Source of the DNA: Strigamia acuminata
Lineage: Eukaryota; Arthropoda; Chilopoda; Geophilomorpha; Linotaeniidae
Assembly: GCA_949358305.1 (NCBI GenBank)
Contig: OX442322.1
Coordinates: forward strand, 4,278,001-4,342,000
Length of the DNA stretch: 64,000 bases
Reading direction: 5' to 3'
This document shows positions 19,472 through 28,551 of the stretch, piece by piece (position 1 is the first letter of the stretch; each line of letters opens with the position of its first letter). Position numbers and translations under genes: made by a program. The notes below the pieces were generated by a model that did no database searches, was not told the DNA's origin, and saw nothing but the letters and a program-made list of their open reading frames with translations.

Positions 19472-19965
19472 ATGTTTTGCGTTAAATGCAAAAAGTCTAC
19501 TCCTACCGGCACGTTGGAAATGGGAATCACTAAAAACAACAGAGCCTACAAAAGAGGCAAATGCTCCGCATGTGGGATTTTAAAATATCAGTTCATTAAA
19601 AAAAAAAATCTCCAGCAACCGGAAAAGGACTCTTCAATAAACTAATCAATAAATTACCGGTAGAAATGCATATCCCCGGGTACAACTATTGCGGCCCGGG
19701 CACAAAATTGAATAAACGTTTAGCTAGAGGTGATAAAGGCATTAACCCATTGGATGAAGCGTGCAAGCTGCACGACATTGCTTACATAAATGAGAACTTA
19801 GAAGCCAGACACGAAGCAGACAGAAAGTTGGTCGAAGCGTGTGTTTTAATCATCGCCGATCCAACAATCAGTTCAAGCACAAAATTAGTCGCCAAAGCAA
19901 TCAAAGCAACGTTCAATACCAAACTTAAACTGGGAACGGGACTAAAAAAAAAATGCCCGACATAG
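19472..19965 (+). CDS. Zinc-ribbon plus phospholipase A2-like protein, split by a -1 shift
   Basis: From ATG 19472: a zinc ribbon with CVKC and CSAC, then an A11 run (19598-19608) where the frame changes by -1. The second frame encodes a short linker and a PLA2-like domain: calcium loop YCGPGTKL and catalytic HD in CKLHDIAY (about 19764-19790). This pairing is known in Polintons and adintoviruses; the lipase resembles parvovirus VP1 PLA2, which acts in endosomal escape. From ATG 19666 the second half alone would lack the ribbon. Its end overlaps the integrase start by 13 bp. Confidence 0.8.
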
Positions 19966-20905
19966 AACAACTGGTATCTGAATTAGACAAGCCGGCACGC
20001 TGGCATTACGTCAGACGTCCGGTTGTATCTTTTGCAATCAACGACTTATGGCAGATCGATTTAGTCGAATTGATACCTTTTTCCCGTGTAAACAAAGGTT
20101 ATAAATACTTATTAACGGTTATAGATGCGTTCCCTAAATATGCGTATGCGGTTCCCATCAAATCAAAGACTGGCAAAGACGTAACCGCCGCATTTGAAAA
20201 GGTGCTCGTCAAAGCGGGAATAAGGGGTCGGTCATCATGGCATCCGATTGGGGGAAAGAATTCTACAATTCCCATTTCAAGGCACTTGCCAAGAAGTTCA
20301 ACATCAACCATTTTTCCACACACTCACCGCTGAAAGCGAGTATGGTCGAACGGTTCAACCGTACACTCAAAGAGCGCATGTACAGGCATTTTACTTTGAA
20401 AGGTTTAAGGAATTGGATTACTGTCTTGCCACAATTGTTGACCCGTTACAACTCTTCGGTTCATAGAACGACCAACATGAAGCCCAAAGACGTGGCTCCT
20501 GAACATGAAAAGGCGCTCAGATTAAAATTACTTCCCGAACCGGCAACGTCCGAGCCTAAATTCAAAGTAGGCGACCGAGTGCGTATTTCCAAATCCAAAT
20601 CCATATTTGACAAAAAGTTTTTGCAGAATTGGACTAATGAAATCTGTTCAATTGATAGAGTAGACACGACGTACGAACCTCCAATTTTCAAATTGAAAGA
20701 CAGTCTGGGAGAATCGATCGAAGGTTCCTTTTACCGTGAAGAACTGCAAAAGACCAAAACCGGGGTAGATGATCCCTACTTGATCGAAAAAGTCATTAGA
20801 AAAAAGAAAAACAGCGATGGGAGCTTCAAATACCTAGTGAAATGGGTCGGCTACGATCAGAAGCACAACTCGTGGGTGGATGAACTCGTGGATATTAAAA
20901 AATGA
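19953..20905 (+). CDS. INT: Polinton integrase (RVE/DDE core plus chromodomain), with a frame break
   Basis: ATG 19953 follows an A9 run. Frame 1 (to about 20225) has WQIDLVE with the first catalytic Asp; frame 2 (-1) has SDWGKEF and MVERFNR, the second Asp and the Glu. The break lies around AGGGGTCGG near 20225. The C-terminus is a chromodomain (EKVIRKKK...YLVKWVGYD...WV, about 20790-20890), which could target chromatin marks. It would insert the element with a 6-bp duplication, as seen at TAGAAT. The stop overlaps the protease ATG (ATGA). Confidence 0.88.
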
Positions 20906-21321
20906 ATAACGTGGAAATTTACAACTGGGCGAAGAATAAACTACGTATTGCCCATTTCAACAACGTGTTGCCCATCGATTGCTTGAAACCGCTCGCGAAT
21001 CACCGGGGCAAGAATGAAAGCTTTGTCATCAATTTAGACCCATCGATGGGTGACGGTACCCATTGGGTAAGCTTGTATCTTTACAACGACAGAGGCATAT
21101 ACTTTGATAATTTGGGAGGCGTTCCTCCTAAAGAGATCATCGATTTCGTCGGAAGAGACGTTACCCTAGATTATGCTACAAAAGAAGTGTATTCGTTAAC
21201 AAAAGAGGATTCTTGCGGGATGTTTTGTCTCTTTGCGCTCTATTTAGCCGCCAATCTTAATCTCAGGCAGAATACAATCATTAAAATCATCCGAGGTATG
21301 AATAATCTCGAGTTGTTGTAA
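20902..21321 (+). CDS. PRO: Adenain-type maturation cysteine protease, intact (Polinton)
   Basis: 139 residues. Catalytic His in GDGTHWVSLY (about residue 53), acidic residue in YFDNLG, and Cys in EDSCGMFCLF (about 105). Length fits a minimal adenain-like C5 protease. It would cleave capsid precursors. It overlaps the integrase stop by 4 bp and follows an A6 run. It differs strongly from the broken protease at 14196-14640, so the element has two lineages of this enzyme. Confidence 0.85.
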   Translation: MNNVEIYNWAKNKLRIAHFNNVLPIDCLKPLANHRGKNESFVINLDPSMGDGTHWVSLYLYNDRGIYFDNLGGVPPKEIIDFVGRDVTLDYATKEVYSLTKEDSCGMFCLFALYLAANLNLRQNTIIKIIRGMNNLELL

Positions 21322-21556
21322 AGTAAACCCAATATCTGTTTTTAACAAAAACGTGAAATAATTTAAGAAATTAAAACAAACCTATTTTGAAATTAACGAA
21401 GATTCGCATGAAATCATGCCAGGGAGTGTGTAAACATGCACGGGTGTGTATTCCAGTCTGTGACAAGTCGAAAATATAACCGTAACAAAAAATTTGTTTA
21501 TAAAAAATAAGCAACATCATTATATTCACTTCAATTTGAGAAAGAAAAGAATTGAA

Positions 21557-21838
21557 ATGTATCTCTTTGAACTTCAACAGAACAAAACTACCGATGAAAG
21601 GAAAGTAATTTTGAAACACTTATCCTTGTTTCTATTGGTCAATTATGGCGGGACAATAGATGAGAAAACCGATTCGTTACTTTTGTGGCGACCGGCATTC
21701 CAGATTAAGATTCAAACTTTAGTGGAGAAACTTGAAAGATTTTCCAGTGAGAATATCGAACACGTCAAATACGTACATGACAATGTAACTATAGCTGAAA
21801 TCCAGGAATTGGCCGAAATAAGCCATTTATTTGGTTAA
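21557..21838 (+). CDS. Hypothetical small protein, Polinton right end
   Basis: 93 residues from ATG 21557 (MYLFELQQNKTTDERK); the frame is also open upstream to an ATG at 21494. Leucine-rich and likely helical, without recognised motifs, membrane segment or zinc ligands. It is the last open frame on the plus-strand block. Could be a real lineage-specific gene or chance. Confidence 0.4.
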   Translation: MYLFELQQNKTTDERKVILKHLSLFLLVNYGGTIDEKTDSLLLWRPAFQIKIQTLVEKLERFSSENIEHVKYVHDNVTIAEIQELAEISHLFG

Positions 21839-22329
21839 ATACACAAACATAATGCGACATTATCTAATTAATTAATTATCACAAGTTATTAAAATAATAG
21901 TTATATTGTTAATTTTTCTGTTTTTTGATTAATTGAGTGTAATTACTAATTATATTTCACACATTAAATCTGGAAATAAAAAAATGAATATGTGAATAAA
22001 CACCTGGTTTCAATCAAAGCATGTGTCCATGAAAATATATTAAAGCAGTGTAACTCATCTGAGTTAATTTCTACCAATTATTTAATTATTTCATTTCTTT
22101 TTAAAAATAAACATTTCATTTCCTGAACTGAACAATGAAATAAAAAAAGAGGAAGAGGAAGAGGAGGATTTCTAGATGAGTCATATTGAAAAAACCTATA
22201 TTTACATGTGGTTAGATGTTTAATTTAAAAAAAAAATCTCTAAAGTTAATTTTGTTTTTAAAAAAGCCTTAGGCGGAAACTTAATTGCTAGTGGAGAAGA
22301 AAATATTTTCATTCGACTGTTTGTCATTT
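21839..22329. other. AT-rich non-coding stretch
   Basis: No gene seen. It holds a purine-rich patch near 22145-22170 and several T or A homopolymers. Confidence 0.6.
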
Positions 22330-22935
22330 TTTTTTTTACTTATGCATTTATATTTGCATTTATTTCTTATTTCATGTTTTCTGCTTTTATATTTACAATT
22401 TAACATTTAAACAATTTTCTGAAAAATAAAGAGTCAATTAAATTGCTTAAAGAAAATGTAAAATGTGTAATTCAATTCATTTACAAATAAATGTATTAAA
22501 CCATTTTAAATAAAAAGAATTAAATTTAATTTGAATTTAAAATTCTTTTAATACATTTAAAAAATTACAAGCACGCACATTTAATGTAAAAGGAAATAGG
22601 TCGACGAGGCAAACCAGTTCTTTGTAAATGAATTGAATAAATGTATTAAATGTATTAAATGTATTAAATTAAATTGAATTTAATTCTTTTTTTATTTAAA
22701 ATTATTTAATACATTTATTTGAAATGAATTGAATTACATATTTTACATTTTCTTTTCAATATTGACTTTTTTTTTTTAATTTAAAATTGTTATTTAAAAT
22801 TGATTGAATGTTAAATTGCAAATATAGAAGCAGGAAACATAAAATAAAAAATATTTTAATTTAATACATTTAATACTTTTAATACATTTATTCAATTCAT
22901 TTACAAAGAACTGGTTTGCCTCATCGACCTACCGG

Positions 22936-22968
22936 TACTTCCTTATACATTAAATGTATAAGGAAGTA
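22936..22968. repeat. Perfect 15-bp hairpin, 3-base loop
   Basis: TACTTCCTTATACAT followed by TAA and its exact complement, inside the right arm of the large palindrome. Confidence 0.85.
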
Positions 22969-23039
22969 CATTTAAAAAATTTGTAATTTTTTAAATGTAT
23001 TAAAAGAATTTTAAATTCAAATTAATTTAATTCTTTTTA

Positions 23040-23165
23040 TTTAAAATGAATTGAATTACATTTATTTAAAATGAATTGAATTACATTTATTTAGAATGAA
23101 TTGAATTACATTTATTTAAAATGAATTGAATTACATTTATTTAAAATGAATTGAATTACACATTT
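23040..23165. repeat. Tandem repeat of about 26 bp, five copies
   Basis: Unit around TTAAAATGAATTGAATTACA, nearly identical copies. Confidence 0.85.
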
Positions 23166-23340
23166 TACATTTTCTATTAAAACATTTTCTTTAAGCAATT
23201 TAATTGACTCTTATTAAAAAATCTTTTTATTTTCAGAAAATTGTAAAATGTTAAATTGATTAAATGTTAAATTGGAAATATAAATGCAGGAAACATGAAA
23301 TAAGAAATAAATGCAAATGTAAATGCATAAGTAAGTGAAC

Positions 23341-23967
23341 ATAGTAGCGTGGAACATAGAAAATAAAGCGAAGCGTGGAACATAGAAAATAAAGCGAAGC
23401 GTGTTGGACACAGCCAAAATTTCACCAACTACAGGTCCAACATGTGATCAAACACCCTGACGGTAAGATCGAACTTTGACCCATACGTGTGATATAGCAT
23501 TCGACTCACCATCTCGAGACGAATCGTTTAAAATTACCCCCACTTTTAATTTTGTTCTAACCCCCACTTCCAATGCCCCCAGACCATTTTAAACAATGTC
23601 AAACAATGCCCATTGCCGTAGGAAGTCCATACAATTTACCCTCACTTTCACTTTTTATTATTCTCCACTTTCCTAAAAATAGTTTTACGTTTGATGGGAT
23701 TTTACCAACACACGACATTCATCCATCTTCCCTCGCAACAAAATGTAACTGTCCAAAAACCAGCTGTGATAGAAGCAAGTTTAGTTCAATGACCTACTTC
23801 CTTTTAATTCAAAGAGCAGAATAATTTAATTCACTCACCCATGGCCTTGCCTCGGGCCATTTCCTCCTTCATACCTTTAAATTCCTCCTTGAGGATAAAA
23901 TCAAGAATTGCACATTAAATGCGTATTCACATATCTACTCTTGTACTACAACAACGCTGGCTAACCT
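23341..23967. other. Non-coding right-end stretch of Polinton
   Basis: No gene recognised. It begins with two 26-bp copies of a unit around GCGTGGAACATAGAAAATAA (23350-23402) and then runs as unique sequence to the terminal repeat. Confidence 0.55.
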
Positions 23968-24109
23968 AAACCTAACCTAACCTAACCTAAACATTCCCAT
24001 TCTCCCGCCCTCGAACCACTTCCTCATTTTAACCTTTTTTAATTTTTGAGCTGAAATCATGGATTGCCCATTTAGTGTGTGGCCCCATGGAACCATTTCT
24101 CCAACAACA
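23968..24109 (-). repeat. Polinton right terminal inverted repeat
   Basis: Reverse complement of 7965-8106 with a few differences. The inner end has CCTAACCTAACCTAACC (TTAGG on the other strand); the outer end is CCAACAACA, next to TAGAAT. Confidence 0.9.
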
Positions 24110-24115
24110 TAGAAT
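24110..24115. repeat. Polinton target-site duplication, right copy
   Basis: TAGAAT, identical to 7959-7964; beyond it Copia-A1 leader sequence resumes. Confidence 0.8.
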
Positions 24116-24590
24116 CGATAATACAAGCTGTCTGTGAACGTCGGCGATACGTTTCGGACGTTCGTACGACGAAATTCGGGCAGAAAACAAACGAAATACC
24201 TAAAAATAAACGAAAATCGGCCCAAAATTCGCGAATCCCGCGCAATTTCGGTCGACATTAAATGAGGAAATGCTGGAAAGACAGCCCTGGCTGTGGTGAA
24301 ACGTCTATGACGTAAAAAATCTGCAAAGGATAATTTTCGCTCTGAAATTTGCGAGGTCCGCACAATTTCAGGCAAAATTAAGCACGAAAATGGTCCAATC
24401 GACGGCATGAATGGTCCAAAACGTTGGTAGTACGTTTCAGACGTTGTACGAATCGTGTAGCGAACGAAAATCGTCTCGGAAAACGAAAATGGCCGCCGAA
24501 ATCTGAAAATAAACGTTACGTCGCAAAATCGCGAATTTCGCGAATTCTGCGCCGAAAATTAAGCAAATAACGATGTAATTTAGCAACAAA
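24116..24590 (-). other. Copia-A1 leader, upstream part
   Basis: Non-coding. Contains three copies of a leader module rich in CGCGGGATTCGCGAATTT-like sequence, each followed by a pyrimidine tract and CAG or TAG. It matches 59450-59720 on the plus strand. Confidence 0.75.
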
Positions 24591-24606
24591 CCATCCTCTG
24601 CTACCA
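24591..24606 (-). promoter_or_regulatory. Copia-A1 primer-binding site (3' end of initiator tRNA-Met)
   Basis: On the minus strand TGGTAGCAGAGGATGG, complementary to the 3' end of animal initiator tRNA-Met as remembered. One base separates it from the LTR end. This differs from the half-tRNA sites of Copia-B and C. Confidence 0.8.
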
Positions 24607-24607
24607 A

Positions 24608-24950
24608 TGTAGCAGAGGAGTGCGCAAATATCGGCGAGATATCGCCGGGAAGCGTGAAGACAAAAGGAAACGAGTCGTACTACACGTACAAACGAGTGTG
24701 ATACGACGTGCGCCAAATTCGTTAATTGCGCGCAGCTTAGGGCTGCTTATATGCGCTGACAATTGCACCAAATGTGCACAAGAACAATACCAATGTTTAA
24801 AATAATAAAATGAATTTAATATAACACTAATACGTTACATTTTGGAGTGAAAACAGCTAAGTCGCACTTGTCTACGTGCGGCGCCATGTTGGATTGGGAA
24901 GAATACAGTAATGGCACCCTGGTGCCGGAAAATATCATTACATGTTAACA
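24608..24950 (-). repeat. Copia-A1 5' LTR
   Basis: Minus-strand sequence starts TGTTAACATG and ends CTACA just before the primer site. Similar in order to the LTR at 59075-59438 (TGTTAA start, an ATCCAA-ATGGC block, CTACA end). Confidence 0.75.
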
Positions 24951-25652
24951 AAAGAACAAATCATGTTGTTGAAAACATATATCGTACGGTATCTCGTACG
25001 TTACATTGCAGAATGTATATAAACACTTGATAATATAAGAAATATTATGAAATACGGATCATAACTTAAATGTAATAAGATAAATAGGATAAACAAATGA
25101 TGTAAACATTTAACATCGATTAAGTATCGGTCTTTAGACCTACATAAACTACATCTGGTTTGATTTTTACAACTTTGGAGGTTTTATTGCTAAAACACAC
25201 TCATGGAACAGGACAGTAGGCCATTATTTCAGCACAGTTTGAATTAAGAGAAGTCTTCCACAACACCACAGAAAGCAAGTACGAAGGCGCGGACCTGCGC
25301 AACGACGTTTTGGATCAGTTTTTCTCGCGACCGCACGGAGGTGTGCACGCGGATAGCACGTCAGCCCCAATTTCGTGCGAAAACAACGTGAAGTTAACGT
25401 TCAACACATCGTGGAAACCAATTACGACGCAAGGATCCTATAATTGGCCAACTTCACATCAGAAAGTGCATATATTTTTGTTTTTTGTGAAACTTTGTTA
25501 ACATTAAGGTTTTTGTTTTGAGGACCCTATTAGTCTGTTCAGCATCCTTTAGCCAGTCGGCTAGTGCTGTCCTATTTTCGTTCGGGCTTCTCCTGCGTCA
25601 CCACGTATCCCGCGGTCCCAGGCGACTGATCGGAACTTGGGGAGGACCGTTC
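24951..25652. other. Unassigned stretch between nests; possible exon fragment
   Basis: The only stretch of any length not clearly transposon. At 25229 a pyrimidine tract ending in CAG precedes an open plus frame to about 25500 with AQFELREVFHNTTESKYEG and TSWKPITTQGSYNWP. I do not recognise the protein. It could be a host exon, a captured gene piece or an unknown repeat. Confidence 0.35.
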
Positions 25653-25971
25653 TGTTGGAATATGATATGTCATTGCCATGCTTAATATACATATCTCTAG
25701 ATCGTATTAACAAGTGATAATGCGCTCTTTAGTTTGCACTTTGTTTATGTTTGCTTTTGTAAACAAACACAATGTTTGTTTACATATTATTTGTATATGC
25801 TGCCTAAAGGTGGCGCTTGTTGTAAAAGAGTCACGTGACAAGCTAATAAAACCTCACTCGATGTTATGTTTCTCACCTGCAAAGATGGCATCTCATCATT
25901 TCACCTGTTAACATTTCCAATCCACAGCAGAAACTAGACTCTTTGCATGAGTTTACTATAAGAACTCAACA
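25653..25971 (+). repeat. Copia-C1 5' LTR
   Basis: Starts TGTTGGAATATGAT, ends ACTCAACA, 319 bp, with an AATAAA signal near 25845. Same family as the LTRs at 40264-40591 and 55124-55452. Confidence 0.85.
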
Positions 25972-25983
25972 AGGTTATGGGCC
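25972..25983 (+). promoter_or_regulatory. Copia-C1 primer-binding site
   Basis: AGGTTATGGGCC directly after the LTR; matches the anticodon region of initiator tRNA-Met, as in copia. Confidence 0.75.
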
Positions 25984-27129
25984 TCATAGCGTTGGAAAAC
26001 TGTTCAGGGTGATTTGTGAGAATTTCAAGCATTTGGATGTCACTAGTGGATTTTGCTCCAGTCATCCAAAATGGCGGCGCCCATGGGGATGAGTACCAGC
26101 TTGTATTTGTGCCACTACAACGCGAATATTCGAGGTTTTCGAGCAGCAAATGGTCACCAAGGATTGCAGGAACAATAAGGGGTTCGAGAAACATTAAACT
26201 TTTATTTAAAACGTTTTTCTTTTCCTATTTTTGGAGATTCGTTCCCGTATTGCGAGGCGCAATACGTGTCGACGACGTGTCATTGTTTTTGGGTGAAAAA
26301 CGTGTCGACGACGGTGACAAATTCCCAACAACCAAACGCGAAGTGTGAACGGGAATCAAACGGAACGAGAACGAGAAAGGAATTTCGAAACAAAGGAAAA
26401 ACGGCCAGGGATTACTGGATAAAGTGGACTTATTTACGGACGATATCAGCGTTGGACGCTGGAGAATTTCTACGATTCTACAAGAGCAACACAAGAGCGA
26501 TTATTCCTGTCAACCACACGCGAAGTGTGAAACCGAAATTTTTGGACAGAAAAGGACGAAACAAGACTCAAAACCGCGCGGCGATACGAGGTTCGAGCAG
26601 GAAAAGCAACATTCAGCTGCCACGTACACGTGAAGGGTGTTTTCAACGAGAAAAACAACTAGAAAACGTCGTGAGGACGTACGAGAAACGATTAAACGAC
26701 GGTGCATCTTCTCTCGATACGGGCGGACCAATATTGGAGGAATTAGCGACGACGAAAATACGAGATTCAACGAGAAAGGACAAATTCGATAGAACTTTTC
26801 AACAAATGATCGTCTTATTGAGCTGCAACATACGCGTGACGTGTAATTCAACAAGAGATACAGCTGCAATCACCTGGAAGACATCATTTTCGAATATATT
26901 TTTTTTTGAATTTGAAAAATTAGTATTGTTTAGTTTAGACAAAAGCAAATCCTGTACCAGTCGAAATTATTTGTCACTAGAATTAAGTACTAACATAATA
27001 TAAGAGCGAACTAACCTTGCGACATTGCACTTTGTTGCGAGTATCCGGTACACAAAGTGTTTTTGAGGGAAATCAGTGTTTGAGTCGACTTGGAAACGAA
27101 GTTCGAGTCTATTTCAATTGCAAATCACG
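25984..27129 (+). other. Copia-C1 leader
   Basis: 1.1-kb non-coding leader, related to 55111-54402 on the minus strand. Contains repeated short hairpin motifs of the type CACACGCGAAGTGTG (about 26333, 26516). Open frames here look accidental. Confidence 0.6.
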
Positions 27130-28551
27130 ATGGAGTCGGACAAATTGGACAGAAAAGTTACGCTTTTGAATAGGTCAAACTACGATAGCTGGAAACAACA
27201 GATTAAGGTGCTTTTAATGCATCACGGATGCTGGGCATTCGCTGACGGGACCGAAGAAGTTTTGGCACCGGGAGCGTCATGGCGCGACAGATCGGATTAT
27301 AAATTGCGCAAAGGACGGGCCTTTAGCTTAATTTATTACTCAATCGAAGAGCAATACCACGAATTGCTCAGCGGAGTCGACGATGCCAAGAAGGCGTGGG
27401 ATACGCTCAAAGCCAACTTCGAACCAGTATCACGAGCCAGGATAATTCGTTTGTTGGACGAATTCTTTAGCCTGAAATACGACCCGGCGACAGAAACCAT
27501 CGGAGTCTTTGCAGCAAAGATACGAAATGCTGCAAAGAAGCTCGCGGATGTCAAACACAAATTGGAAGATTTATACCAGGCTTTTCAACTGATACGATAT
27601 TTACCCCAGGAATACCAGTCGGTTGTCCAGGCAATTTACCGATGGGAGGACATAAATTTCACGTTGGAGAAGGTCGAGGCGGAATTGGTTGCAGAAGAAG
27701 GCAGACTTGCGCAGCAGAGAAGGGATTCGGGCCAAGGACAGATAATAGATGCTTTCAACATGAGACCAAACAATTCCAACACAAAGAGTACAGAACACAC
27801 AATGAAATTTCAACAACAACAAGGAAACAACAGCCAAAACAATCATGGATTTGCAGGCGAACAAAGAGGCGGCCGATCAAACTACAGAGGCGGCAAGAAC
27901 ACAAGAAATTTTCGAGGAAACACCACCGGGTCATCGGGACGGGGGCCGTGTTTCCGATGCAATCAACCGGGCCATTGGGCGAGGGACTGCACAGTCCAGT
28001 TCACACCAAGTAACGACCAGAACACGAGTACAGTTGAAGAATTGGACACAAACATGTTGGATGTTTGTTTCCTCACTGAACTAAGCGAGGAAGAGATGCT
28101 GCAGTGCAGTACAGTGAACAATCACTGGATTTATGACACCGGAGCCACTGGACATTTCTGCAAAGACAGGAATCAATTCTTCAACTTCAAGGAAACAACG
28201 GGAACCATAAGCCAAGCGGATAAGAAAACATTAATACAAACCCAAGGCGTTGGAGATGTATGTGTGATGTGTTTGGTGGGAAACGACACAATCCCAGTCA
28301 CATTGAAGAAAGTTTATTACGCACTAGACTTAAGAAAAGAGTTCCTGAATATGCGTCTACGGGACAATGAAGAGATGATTGTGTTCACTTCCCGGGTCGA
28401 CCGGAAAGTGCTCCAGCTTGCCGACGTGAAGGTGGACATTTCTGACGAGTTCCACGCTTTTCAATACATGGATTTATTGCCGCCCAATTTGAACCGGTCA
28501 AACAGACAGTGTATCATTGACCCGACCCGGAATTCACAGCCGTTGCTGTGA
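27130..28551 (+). pseudogene. Copia-C1 gag-protease fused in frame to Copia-D gag
   Basis: From ATG 27130: copia Gag (KLDRKVTLLN, YDSWKQQIKVLLMHHGCW), zinc knuckle CFRCNQPGHWARDC (about 27955), protease YDTGATGHF (about 28130). After VYYALDL (about 28333) the sequence switches to another copia's Gag, KEFLNMRLRDNEE, in the same frame. Compare Copia-C2, which continues YYAPDLIRNL. So C1 lost integrase, RT and RNase H, and D lost its 5' LTR and N-terminal Gag. A frame change follows near 28540. Confidence 0.8.

Larger units (their letters stand above)
22330..23340. repeat. 1-kb imperfect palindrome near the Polinton right end
   Basis: Left arm about 22330-22700, right arm about 22860-23340, inverted relative to each other; for example GAGGCAAACCAGTTCTTTG (22598) against its complement at about 22910. 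It contains a perfect 15-bp hairpin (22936-22968) and a 26-bp tandem repeat (23040-23165). Pieces resemble 8110-8740 and 16440-16740. Confidence 0.75.
7965..24109. mobile_element. Polinton/Maverick DNA transposon, end to end, 16,145 bp
   Basis: Bounded by about 140-bp inverted terminal repeats and a 6-bp TAGAAT duplication. It encodes the Polinton hallmark set: protein-primed DNA polymerase B, retroviral-type integrase with chromodomain, adenain-type protease, packaging ATPase, double jelly-roll major capsid and minor capsid protein. Length and layout fit the family. Termini are TG/CA rather than the usual AG/TC. It sits inside the leader of Copia-A1, so it is the younger of the two. Frame breaks in several genes mean this copy may not be fully functional. 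Confidence 0.93.
1..24950 (-). mobile_element. Copia-A1, Ty1/copia LTR retrotransposon, partial and interrupted
   Basis: A copia element on the minus strand whose 5' LTR (24608-24950), primer site, leader (24590-24116, then 7958-7201) and gag-pol (2428-1) are separated by two later insertions, a Polinton in the leader and Copia-B in gag. Assignment to one element rests on orientation, order and similarity of every piece to the plus-strand relative at 59075-64000. The 3' LTR lies outside the window. About 700 bp of 5' gag are missing at the Copia-B junction. Confidence 0.8.

Noticed and set aside
23961-23990. Interstitial telomere
   Set aside because: Only a few degenerate units, part of the Polinton terminal repeat.
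24591-24606. tRNA-like 3' end (CCATCC...CTACCA)
   Set aside because: Only 16 bases match and they sit exactly at the primer site of Copia-A1; no tRNA gene.
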